DNA from: Verrucomicrobiota bacterium
GTDB taxonomy: Bacteria; Verrucomicrobiota; Verrucomicrobiia; Limisphaerales; JAGWYX01
NCBI GenBank assembly: GCA_018969165.1
Contig: JAGWYX010000152.1
Coordinates: forward strand, 1 to 7,678
Reading direction: 5' to 3'
DNA length: 7,678 nt
The notes beneath the pieces are model-generated. The model saw nothing but the letters and a program-made list of their open reading frames with translations, searched no databases and was not told the origin of the DNA. Positions 1-6,384 of the stretch are shown here, piece by piece; position 1 is the stretch's first letter; each line of letters starts with the position of its first letter. The position numbers and the translations under genes were made by a program.

Positions 1-1794
1 CTGGAATACGCGCTCTGGCTCAGCATCAACGACCTGGCCCCGACCTGGATCCAAGCCATCCAGTCCGGCACCTGGAAACCCGCGGGACACGAAAAACAAC
101 TCGAATACGGCTTGAAGGCGATCGAACCGGACCTGGCCAGCAAGGTCCTGGCCCGGTTGCTCGGCGACCGGCCGCTGCCTCGCGATGGCAGCGGACCGTG
201 GATCGACCTGTTCGGCTCGGCCGCGGGGCCGGAGGAGCTGCGGCGCTTGTTCGACCAGGTGCTGGCCGGCGGCTTTGATTTGCCCGCCTCCCGCCATGCG
301 TTGCACGCCCTGGCCGAAGCGGACCGATTGCGCAACGTCAAACCGACCGGCAACCTCGACCCGCTCGAGCAATTGTTCGATCAACCGGACGCATCGATTC
401 GCGCCGCCGCTTGCCGGCTGGCGGGGGGATGGAAGCTGACCAGGTTCGCCCCGCGGCTGCTGGCCCTCGCGGGCCAGACGAACTTGCCGGAGCCGATGCG
501 CCAAGCCGTGTTTTTCAGCCTGCGCGAGATGGGCGGCACCGAAGTGGTCCAAGGCTTGCGCGCACTGTGCCGGAACGACCGCGCCCCGGTCATTCGCCGC
601 CAGGCGGCCGTGGCGCTGGCGGCCGTGGACCGGGATCACTCGATGCCGCAGGTCCTCAGCGTCATTTCGACAACCACCGCCGATACCGATGCCTTGGCCT
701 TGTGGCGCGCCTTGCTCGGCATTCGGGACATCGACAAGGCTCTCGTGCGCGCCCTGCCCGCCTCTGGCCTGCCGGAGCCGGCGGCCAAGGCCGGCCTGCG
801 CGTGGCCCGCGAGACTGGCCGCAATGACACGGATCTCATCCTGGCGTTGGGCCGCGGCGGGAACTTGTCACAAGAGGATCAGGGTTTGACCCCGGCGGAA
901 ATGCAGGCCCTCGTCGCCCGGGTCCAACGCCAAGGCGACCCGGCGCGCGGCGAAGCCATCTTCCGACGCAAAGACGTCGGCTGCACCACCTGCCACGCCA
1001 TCGGCGGCGTCGGCGGCAAGGTCGGGCCCGACCTGACCTCCATCGGCGCCAGCTCGCCGGTGGATTACCTCATCGAGTCGGTGCTCCAACCGAATAAGAA
1101 AATCAAAGAAGGTTACCAGGCGGTCCTGGTCACGACCCGGGACGGCAACGATTACAGCGGAATCCTGGTGCGCGAAGACGAGCGCGAACTGATCCTGCGC
1201 AACGCCCTGAACCAGGAAATCTCGATCCCGAAAAAGAACATCGAGAGCCGGAGCATGGGCGGTTCGCTCATGCCGTCGGGCTTGACCGACATCCTGAGCC
1301 CCAGCCAGCGAATCGACCTGTTCCGCTTCCTGTCGGAACTCGGCAAGCCGGGCCCGTATGACGCGTCCAAGGGCAACGTCGCGCGCCTCTGGCGCGTGCA
1401 CACCATGACCGCCGGCGACGAGCAGAACGGTTCGGCTTGGATGCTGCACGTGAATCTCAACCAGGCAAGCTGGCACCCCGTTTACACCCTGGTGGACGGC
1501 CGGCTGCCAATGGCCGAGCTGCAGGAGCAGATCAATAGCGCGGTATTCGGTGGCCCCATCGCCCTCTACGCGGCCAACCGCTTCCAGGTCCCGGTGGCCG
1601 GGAACCTGGTCTTGCGCTTGACCGGTGCCGGTTATCCGCAAGCCTGGATCGACGGCAACCCGGTCGCCACCGGCCCAGAAATCCACACCGCGCTGGCCGC
1701 CGGCCCGCACACGATCGTGCTCCGGTTCGAGGCCAAACAGTTGCCCGCGGCCCTCCGCCTGGCCTCCCCCGACGCCACCTTCCTGACCGACTAA
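1..1794 (+). CDS. HEAT-repeat protein with C-terminal haem-binding (cytochrome c) domain, 5'-truncated
   Basis: The frame is open from the first base, so the true start lies outside the window; 597 residues are visible. Residues about 1-300 are helical, HEAT-like repeats rich in Ala, Leu and Arg. A cytochrome c module follows: CTTCH at residues 328-332 covalently binds haem, GPDLTSIG follows it, and an LMPSGL motif with M424 is the probable distal haem ligand. This order matches the Planctomycetes/Verrucomicrobia-type haem-binding domain. After about residue 445 there is a roughly 150-residue beta-rich tail ending in an IDG...GPHTIVLRF pattern. Full-length relatives are often about 1,000 residues, secreted, and carry an N-terminal beta-propeller dehydrogenase-like domain, so they probably act in periplasmic electron transfer or sugar oxidation. 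The substrate cannot be told from this part. The TAA stop (1792-1794) overlaps the start of the inverted-repeat element by two bases. The gene converges on the phosphatase-hydrolase gene. Confidence 0.88.
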   Translation: MEYALWLSINDLAPTWIQAIQSGTWKPAGHEKQLEYGLKAIEPDLASKVLARLLGDRPLPRDGSGPWIDLFGSAAGPEELRRLFDQVLAGGFDLPASRHALHALAEADRLRNVKPTGNLDPLEQLFDQPDASIRAAACRLAGGWKLTRFAPRLLALAGQTNLPEPMRQAVFFSLREMGGTEVVQGLRALCRNDRAPVIRRQAAVALAAVDRDHSMPQVLSVISTTTADTDALALWRALLGIRDIDKALVRALPASGLPEPAAKAGLRVARETGRNDTDLILALGRGGNLSQEDQGLTPAEMQALVARVQRQGDPARGEAIFRRKDVGCTTCHAIGGVGGKVGPDLTSIGASSPVDYLIESVLQPNKKIKEGYQAVLVTTRDGNDYSGILVREDERELILRNALNQEISIPKKNIESRSMGGSLMPSGLTDILSPSQRIDLFRFLSELGKPGPYDASKGNVARLWRVHTMTAGDEQNGSAWMLHVNLNQASWHPVYTLVDGRLPMAELQEQINSAVFGGPIALYAANRFQVPVAGNLVLRLTGAGYPQAWIDGNPVATGPEIHTALAAGPHTIVLRFEAKQLPAALRLASPDATFLTD

Positions 1795-1817
1795 GGGGTC
1801 AGTCCTCACTATTGACA
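1793..1817 (+). repeat. Left terminal inverted repeat (25 bp)
   Basis: This copy is a perfect reverse complement of 1999-2023. Its first two bases complete the TAA stop of the haem-binding protein gene. Just inside it, at 1818-1828, is a TAATGACAACA stretch that is not mirrored at the other end, where GGTTG directly precedes the repeat. Confidence 0.9.
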
Positions 1818-1998
1818 TAATGACAACAGTGGAGAGATTGGGGCCCGGCGCGGCGGGGCAAATGTGTGCAGCGTGCGCCGCTTGCGGAACGAGACGATGG
1901 TAACGGAGCCGTGAATCGCACGGCGGCTCCGGCTGGATGGGTGAACCCACGAGTCGAACTAGTGGCGAGCCGCGCGACCGTCGGACGAAGGACGGTTG

Positions 1999-2023
1999 TG
2001 TCAATAGTGAGGACTGACCCCTT
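1999..2023 (-). repeat. Right terminal inverted repeat (25 bp), contains the stop codon of the minus-strand gene
   Basis: This copy mirrors 1793-1817. Read on the minus strand it encodes the C-terminal residues GVSPHY and then TGA (2001-2003), so the reading frame of the phosphatase-hydrolase gene ends inside the repeat. Confidence 0.9.
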
Positions 2024-4100
2024 TGCCGAGATGCGCCGGGCTGATCTGCAGCTCGTGGCACGCGTGAATGTAGGAAGCGGCGGACCACGCCTGAAAGGCC
2101 TTGCCCATGGGACGGCCGGTGCGACTGTGAATCCATTCATTAAACTCCCATTCCTGATTTTTGCCGAGGCGGTTCGCCTGGGCGAGCTTGAGCAACTCGC
2201 GGCAGGCCACGTCGCGGAGGCCCAGGCGATGAATGAACCGCACCCACATGCCGCCGATGAAGGGCCAGATGCCGCCGTTATGATAGTGGTGGGGCAGGTT
2301 CAACAGGTTCACCGTGTAGTAGGCGCGCCAGTCCGGGTCGCCCGCCTGCACCGGGGGGTAAAGATTGGCGACGGGATAAGGCTCGTTGACCCCCACCCCC
2401 CACATGAACCGGAACGCTGTGCGCGCCCGGTCCACGTCGAGCACATTGCCGATGAAGGCCAGGACGTTGCCCAGCACGTCACACCGCCAATTGAACGCAA
2501 ACGGCGTGATCTCAGCCAGCAGGTAACTCGCGTCGCCCACGGCATATTGTTGGTCGGCGAAGCTGAAGCGGGCCGCCGAATCGCGTGGTTGGGTGGAAGG
2601 CCAGAAGGCAGCCAGCACCTTGCTGCGAATGGCCTGGGCCCGGCGCAGCCAGGTGGCGGCCTCCTCGAATCGTTTTTGAAATTCGAGCAGCCGACCGTAG
2701 GCCACCGCCGCCTGATACCAGAGCACCTCATCGTAGAGAACGTGGTAGCTGTGCCCGAACAGATCGGTCCAATCACCGGCCTCCGGAATTTCGAGGAGAC
2801 CGTCGTTATTGCTGTCCAGGCCGCAAAGCCAGCCCATCAAGCGATCCAGCGCCGGGGCGTAGGCGGCCAACAAGCCCCAATCCTCGTGTTTGCGGAGGTA
2901 AAGATAGAAGGCCAGCACCGCCCAGAATCCGCCGTCGATCGCGCAAATGCCCCCCACGCCGCTGTAGCCGGCTTCGCCGGTATCGAGACTGACGTTGGCC
3001 GGGATCTGGCCGTTGGCGGCCAGGTGATCGAACAGCGTCCGCAGCGTCGCCAGTTGGGCTTCCCGGATGTCGGCGTCAGGTAAACCGATCGTCCCGACGA
3101 TCGTGATCGGCCCGTCACGCCCCCAAATGCTGCGGTAATTGACATCCGTGCCGGTGACTTCATTGTCTTGGAGCGAGCAGGCGGAAAAGCCAGCCGGGGT
3201 AATATTCTTCCGCAAGGCAATCAGCGCCCGGCGATATCCCTCGGCAATGCAGGCGCGCTCGCCCACGGTCAACGAACTGAGCGCCTCCTCGCTGAACAAC
3301 CGGCGCAAGGCCGGGTCCAGGGCCGTGGCCGGCATGGCCGCCCGGTCCAGCGACGGCGCCTCGGGGATGACCTCGAAGTGCGCCAGTCCTTGCAGCACGC
3401 CATCGGCGAAGGCGCGAGTGGCGCTGTAGGTAGGGAGGTGGACAACGGCCTCGTGCAATTCAGGCTGCGCATTCTCCACGACAATCCCGCTGACCTCCGG
3501 CAGCAGGAACATGCTGCTGTCGTTGCCGGTGTCGCCGGCAACCAGGACCTGCTTGAGCGGCAGGCTGATTCGATCGCACAGCCACCGCAAGGCCTGTCCC
3601 TTGCTGGTGTTGGCCGGCAGCACGTCCAGGTCCCGCCCGCTCGAATAGACCAAGTTGACTCGCAGCCCGGCCTCTGACAGTTGCTGGCGCAGCACTTCCA
3701 GGCCTTCGACGGCGGCTTGCATCAAATACCAGCTCGACTTGTAAGGGTGCAGGAACTCCGGCGGCTGCCGCGTCACCCCGGGAAACGCCGCCAGAATCTG
3801 CTCAATCCTCGCCAGGTCCCAACCGTGGCAAAATTGCTCGTTGAACTCGACGATCGCCTGCTTGCGCTTCACGTCGTAAAGCTCAGTTCCGACCCCGGCG
3901 ATAATATAATCCGGCCGGGGCAACGACTCCCGCGGGACCAGACCCAGCAGGTCCGCCAGGAGTCGCCCGGAATTGTAGCACAGGAGCGGGCGTTGCCGAG
4001 GTCCGAGCGCATCCCACGTCTGTTTGAATCGACGCGTCGCCTCCGGGTTGCCGAGCAGCGTGCCGTCGAGGTCAGAACACAGCAATCTAATCGGCGTCAT
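2001..4100 (-). CDS. mfppB: Mannosylfructose-phosphate phosphatase fused to GH100-like glycoside hydrolase domain
   Basis: Residues 1 to about 245 (numbered from ATG 4098-4100) form a HAD-IIB phosphatase with DLDGT at 10-14 (nucleophile D10, acid/base D12), YNSGR at 42-46, the conserved Lys of NTSKGQ at K167, and GDTGND at 189-194. The whole domain resembles Agrobacterium MfppB, which dephosphorylates mannosylfructose 6-phosphate. MfppB is normally about 250 residues, but here the chain continues to 699. Residues about 260-690 look like an (alpha/alpha)6 glycosidase: WGRD (326-329), AIDGGFW with D389, YHNGGIWP (606-613) and EWEFNEW (650-656) followed by QAWSAASYI. These align by eye with the VDSGLWW (acid), YHNGG, EYY (base) and YQTWSIAGY motifs of GH100 neutral invertases. 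More distant relatives such as GH63 or glycogen-debranching enzymes remain possible. ATG 4110-4112 would add four residues; 4100 is preferred because MTPIRLL matches the MfppB start. It overlaps the synthase gene by 14 bp. The last six residues come from the mobile element. No signal peptide, so probably cytoplasmic. Confidence 0.85.
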   Translation of the reverse strand: MTPIRLLCSDLDGTLLGNPEATRRFKQTWDALGPRQRPLLCYNSGRLLADLLGLVPRESLPRPDYIIAGVGTELYDVKRKQAIVEFNEQFCHGWDLARIEQILAAFPGVTRQPPEFLHPYKSSWYLMQAAVEGLEVLRQQLSEAGLRVNLVYSSGRDLDVLPANTSKGQALRWLCDRISLPLKQVLVAGDTGNDSSMFLLPEVSGIVVENAQPELHEAVVHLPTYSATRAFADGVLQGLAHFEVIPEAPSLDRAAMPATALDPALRRLFSEEALSSLTVGERACIAEGYRRALIALRKNITPAGFSACSLQDNEVTGTDVNYRSIWGRDGPITIVGTIGLPDADIREAQLATLRTLFDHLAANGQIPANVSLDTGEAGYSGVGGICAIDGGFWAVLAFYLYLRKHEDWGLLAAYAPALDRLMGWLCGLDSNNDGLLEIPEAGDWTDLFGHSYHVLYDEVLWYQAAVAYGRLLEFQKRFEEAATWLRRAQAIRSKVLAAFWPSTQPRDSAARFSFADQQYAVGDASYLLAEITPFAFNWRCDVLGNVLAFIGNVLDVDRARTAFRFMWGVGVNEPYPVANLYPPVQAGDPDWRAYYTVNLLNLPHHYHNGGIWPFIGGMWVRFIHRLGLRDVACRELLKLAQANRLGKNQEWEFNEWIHSRTGRPMGKAFQAWSAASYIHACHELQISPAHLGKGVSPHY

Positions 4101-5433
4101 TCCACGGCTCATCCCATTCGGTGTCGGTCAGCGCGAAGGTCTCGCTCGGGCGGCGCTCCACCAGGGCAATCAACTGCTGCGCGACCCCCGTCCACGTAAA
4201 CAGGCTGCGCGCCTTGTGCGCCCCCATGCGCGCGAGCCGCGCGCGCAGCCGCGGATGCTTGAGCACCTTGAGAATCATGATCCCCAGATCCTCCCGGTCA
4301 AACGGGTCCGCGTACAAGGCATGCCGGCCGAAGGTCAAGGCGCGATACAACCCGCCGTGCACCGTCACCACCGTGGGTGTCCCGCAAGCCATCGCCTCGA
4401 TCGCGGTCATGCCGAACGGCTCGTAACGGCTGGAGAGGACAAAAACGTCGGCCGCGCGGTAGTAGTCCGCCAGGTCCGCGTCCGGGATGAAGCCGCCGAA
4501 GTGGACGCGTTCGCTCAGGCCCAGTTGCAAGACCAGCTTCCGAAGTTCCTCCTGGATTTTCTGCTCGCCCGGTGTCAGTTCGGCGCCACCGACGGCCAGG
4601 TGGAGATCGGCGTCCGGGGCGCGTTCCGCGACGATTTGGAACGCCCGGATGAGCAGGTCGTATCCCTTGTTGCGCGCCAGGCGCCCGATCGACATCACGA
4701 CCGGGCCGGTGAAGCCCAGGCGCTGGCGGATGGCCTGGCGGCTCGAGTCGCTCATTGGGAAGAACCGTTCGTCATCGTAACCCGGCGGGATCATGCGGCA
4801 CTTCTCTTGTGGTACCTCGTAATCCTCCAACAGGACGTGCAACTGCTGCGGCGTCGTCGTTACCACCAGGTCGGCCGAGGCGTAGAGCAGCCGCTCGTGA
4901 TGGATGCGCCGCGCGAAATTATAACGCCGCTCGACCTGGGGCGCATCGACCGGGTAATCCGTCTCCATGAGGCGCTTCTTCCAGACGCCGAGCGAATGCG
5001 GGGTGTGCAGGTGCGGCACGCCCAGCACTTCGCTCAAAAGCTGGCCCGCCAGCCCGGCGTCCCAGTAGTGGCTGTTGATGAACTCGTACTTCAGGTTGTG
5101 CCGCTGGATGAACCGCACCGCGTTTTCCGTCCACTGCGGCACCTTTTCGTACAAGTACTCCTTGGGAATGAAATTCCGCCCCCCGCATCGTTCCCGCACA
5201 ATGTGCACGTGCTCGGTCACCCGTTCCACCGCGGGCTGGTCCTCGAAACGCCGCGTCCAGATGTCCACCTCGTATCCCAGTTGCGCCAGCTTCCGCGACA
5301 GCTCCAACACGTAAACCACCTGTCCCCCCGTGTCCGCCGCCCCCAAGGGCGGTTGCGCCGCCACATAACCGTGCGTCGAAACCATCGCGATGCGCGGCAG
5401 CGCCGATCTCAAGTTCGTCAGTTCCTCTGTCAT
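4087..5433 (-). CDS. mfpsA: Mannosylfructose-phosphate synthase (GT4 glycosyltransferase)
   Basis: The 448-residue protein should transfer mannose from GDP-mannose to fructose 6-phosphate, giving mannosylfructose 6-phosphate, precursor of a compatible solute. Length and sequence match Agrobacterium MfpsA along the whole chain, as I remember it: STHGYVAAQPPLGAADTGGQ at 19-38, CGGRNFIPKEYL at 83-94, NSHYWDAG at 120-127, HTPHSLG at 143-149, the phosphate-binding GRLARNKG at 250-257, the GT4 EX7E pair E338/E346 in EPFGMTAIE, and the ending EWDEPWNDAD. Sucrose-phosphate synthases share the general motifs, so sucrose phosphate is the main alternative product, but the ending and the PPLGAADTGGQ start favour mannosylfructose. 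The ATG at 5431-5433 follows a strong GGAGGG ribosome-binding site (5442-5447) with 8 bases of spacing. The phosphatase fusion gene overlaps its 3' end, so the two form an operon in pathway order. No signal peptide or membrane segment is seen; it acts in the cytoplasm. Confidence 0.88.
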   Translation of the reverse strand: MTEELTNLRSALPRIAMVSTHGYVAAQPPLGAADTGGQVVYVLELSRKLAQLGYEVDIWTRRFEDQPAVERVTEHVHIVRERCGGRNFIPKEYLYEKVPQWTENAVRFIQRHNLKYEFINSHYWDAGLAGQLLSEVLGVPHLHTPHSLGVWKKRLMETDYPVDAPQVERRYNFARRIHHERLLYASADLVVTTTPQQLHVLLEDYEVPQEKCRMIPPGYDDERFFPMSDSSRQAIRQRLGFTGPVVMSIGRLARNKGYDLLIRAFQIVAERAPDADLHLAVGGAELTPGEQKIQEELRKLVLQLGLSERVHFGGFIPDADLADYYRAADVFVLSSRYEPFGMTAIEAMACGTPTVVTVHGGLYRALTFGRHALYADPFDREDLGIMILKVLKHPRLRARLARMGAHKARSLFTWTGVAQQLIALVERRPSETFALTDTEWDEPWNDAD

Positions 5434-5441
5434 ACGGCTTT

Positions 5442-5447
5442 CCCTCC
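5442..5447 (-). promoter_or_regulatory. Shine-Dalgarno site of mfpsA
   Basis: On the minus strand GGAGGG lies 8 bases before the ATG at 5433. It is the clearest ribosome-binding site in the window and fixes the synthase start. Confidence 0.8.
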
Positions 5448-5595
5448 GGCAGGCACCATCGCCTCATCCGGCCGGGGCACGACGCCCCGGTTGGCCCGGC
5501 AACGAAGTAATTCGCCGGGCTCCGATTGCATTGCGCGCGGACGCTTCCATGCTCGACCCGGCCCGCGTTTTCAGGTCGCACGGCCAAACAGTACA

Positions 5596-5630
5596 GGCCG
5601 CCTACTGAGCGACGCGCTCAGATGGCGGCC
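5596..5630. repeat. Long interrupted hairpin in the mfpsA upstream region
   Basis: GGCCGCC (5596-5602) pairs with GGCGGCC (5624-5630), and TGAGCG (5606-5611) pairs with CGCTCA (5615-5620). The arms are separated by a symmetrical TAC/GAT internal loop and capped by ACG. It is the strongest single fold in this gap. Confidence 0.7.
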
Positions 5631-5861
5631 CGACCATCGTGAAATCCTCCAGAGAGCGAACCCCTCTGGACCCTTTTCCCCGCGGCCAGTAGCCGTCGGG
5701 GTCGTTTAGCGTTTCAGCCCCAAATTAACGTCGTCGCTCCGCGACGGCAAGCGCCGAGTGCGGAAATTTCGGGGAATTGCATGGGTCGCGGGGCCCCGGC
5801 TTGAAGCAATCCACGCGCCGGATTGGCGAACAGACTCCGATCCGGCGACAGCCGAATGCCC

Positions 5862-5890
5862 TTGACAGCCGGCGCGGGGGGGACTAGAAG
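5862..5890 (+). promoter_or_regulatory. Probable sigma70-type promoter of the ars operon
   Basis: A consensus TTGACA -35 box (5862-5867) is followed after 17 bases by TAGAAG (5885-5890) as a weak -10 box. Transcription would begin near 5897, inside the palindromic operator and about 25 bases before the arsR ATG. Confidence 0.6.
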
Positions 5891-5912
5891 TATTTCGTTA
5901 TTTGGCGAAATA
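5891..5912. promoter_or_regulatory. Palindromic operator, probable ArsR binding site
   Basis: TATTTCG (5891-5897) and CGAAATA (5906-5912) are perfect 7-bp inverted arms around an 8-base AT-rich centre. The site starts directly after the -10 box and covers the expected transcription start, the usual place for an autoregulating ArsR repressor. It is AT-rich in an otherwise very GC-rich region. That it binds the ArsR encoded next to it is inferred. Confidence 0.7.
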
Positions 5913-5922
5913 TAAACATCTC

Positions 5923-6285
5923 ATGCGCGCGTTCCTGAACCTCAGTCGGGCCCTGGCGGACCAGGCCCGCGTCCGCGCCCTCCTGGCGCTCGAACGCCGC
6001 GCCCTCTGCGTCTGCCAGATCACCGCCCTCCTCGGGCTGGCCCCCTCGACGGTCTCCAAGCACCTCTCGATCCTGCACCAGGCCGGGCTGGTGGAGACGC
6101 GCAAGACCGGGCGCTGGATCTACTACTCCCGGCCACGCGCGGCGGCGCCGATGGCCCGACAGGCGCTGGCCTGGGCCCGGCGGTCGTTGACGGATCACCC
6201 GCGAGTGGCGGAGGACGCCCGCCGCCTCCAGCAAATCCTCCGGTGCGAACCTGCCAAGTTATGCCAGCGTCAAGACCGAAGCTGA
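5923..6285 (+). CDS. arsR: ArsR-family arsenic-responsive transcriptional repressor
   Basis: The 120-residue winged-helix repressor should block its own operon and leave DNA when it binds arsenite or antimonite. The metal site is C29-V-C31, followed by QITALLGLAPSTVSKHL, where the recognition helix covers about residues 39-52. The wing follows as RKTGRWIYY (60-68). CVC in this helix is the classic E. coli-type ArsR arsenite sensor. Two further cysteines, C108 and C114, sit near the C terminus and might contribute a third ligand. The ATG at 5923 is chosen over the in-frame TTG at 5902 because the TTG falls inside the operator and near the expected transcription start. No good ribosome-binding site precedes it, so translation may start on a short leader. 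It is followed after 99 bases by arsM on the same strand. Confidence 0.9.
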   Translation: MRAFLNLSRALADQARVRALLALERRALCVCQITALLGLAPSTVSKHLSILHQAGLVETRKTGRWIYYSRPRAAAPMARQALAWARRSLTDHPRVAEDARRLQQILRCEPAKLCQRQDRS

Positions 6286-6384
6286 AGGCGCGGGTTTCCG
6301 GGGAAGACGGGGTTCGCCGAATTGCCCAGACCTCGCCGCGGGTAGTGGGGCGTCGGGCGTGATTTGTTCAGTAGGACGTTGGAT

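Larger units (their letters stand above)
1793..2023. mobile_element. MITE-like 231-bp element with 25-bp terminal inverted repeats
   Basis: The left end (1793-1817, beginning AAGGGGTCAGTCCTCACT) and right end (1999-2023) are perfect 25-bp inverted copies. The interior has no credible gene but holds several hairpins: GGAGCC/GGCTCC (1905-1910 with 1925-1930, continued inward by CCGTG/CACGG in a shifted pairing), TGGG/CCCA (1938-1941 with 1946-1949), and ACCGTC/GACGGT (1977-1982 with 1991-1996). This is the build of a non-autonomous element moved in trans. From memory, similar GGGGTCAGTCCTCA-type ends occur repeatedly in environmental Verrucomicrobia and Planctomycetes near REP-associated (IS200-like) transposases; this could not be checked here. 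No target-site duplication is evident. It lies exactly between two convergent genes and touches both stop codons. It could also work as a bidirectional transcription terminator, since its ends can pair into one long stem. The inverted repeat is certain; mobility is inferred. Confidence 0.75.
5434..5861. other. Non-coding, hairpin-rich region upstream of mfpsA
   Basis: No convincing gene is present on either strand. At least six GC-rich stem-loops follow one another: 5472-5490 (7-bp perfect stem, loop ACGAC), 5494-5520 (7-bp perfect stem GCCCGGC/GCCGGGC), 5596-5630 (7 bp, 3x3 internal loop, 6 bp, loop ACG), 5648-5670 (7-bp stem TCCAGAG/CTCTGGA), 5678-5701 (5+4 bp with one bulge) and 5732-5746 (6-bp stem, loop TCC). 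The last is enclosed by a weaker CCCCAAATT (5718-5726)/AATTTCGGGG (5765-5774) pairing. Most of this would lie in the 5' leader of mfpsA mRNA if its promoter is on the arsR side. No clear promoter for mfpsA was found; a poor TTGCCG-N17-TAATTT match near 5724-5752 on the minus strand is not convincing. It could be a structured leader, a cluster of palindromic repeats, or a decayed element. Confidence 0.6.

Noticed and set aside
1793..2023. Idea that the inverted repeats are an attachment site or CRISPR-like unit
   Set aside because: There are only two inverted copies, no direct repeats or spacers, and no integrase in the window.
868..2136. Long minus-strand reading frame (422 codons) opposite the haem-binding gene
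   Set aside because: It is antisense to a clearly recognised protein, has low-complexity Arg/Gly/Ala-rich sequence without a family pattern, and runs through the inverted-repeat element. It is a high-GC shadow.
1866..3083. Plus-strand reading frame (405 codons) opposite the hydrolase domain
   Set aside because: It begins inside the mobile element and is antisense to conserved glycosidase motifs; no recognisable protein features.
5648..5680. Intrinsic terminator (hairpin 5648-5670 followed by CCCTTTTCCCC)
   Set aside because: The T-run is only four bases and broken by C, and no plus-strand gene upstream needs termination here.
4024..5709. Plus-strand reading frame (561 codons) opposite mfpsA
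   Set aside because: It mirrors the codon pattern of a strongly conserved glycosyltransferase, is rich in Arg/His/Gln/Pro, and shows no domain. A codon-bias shadow despite its length.
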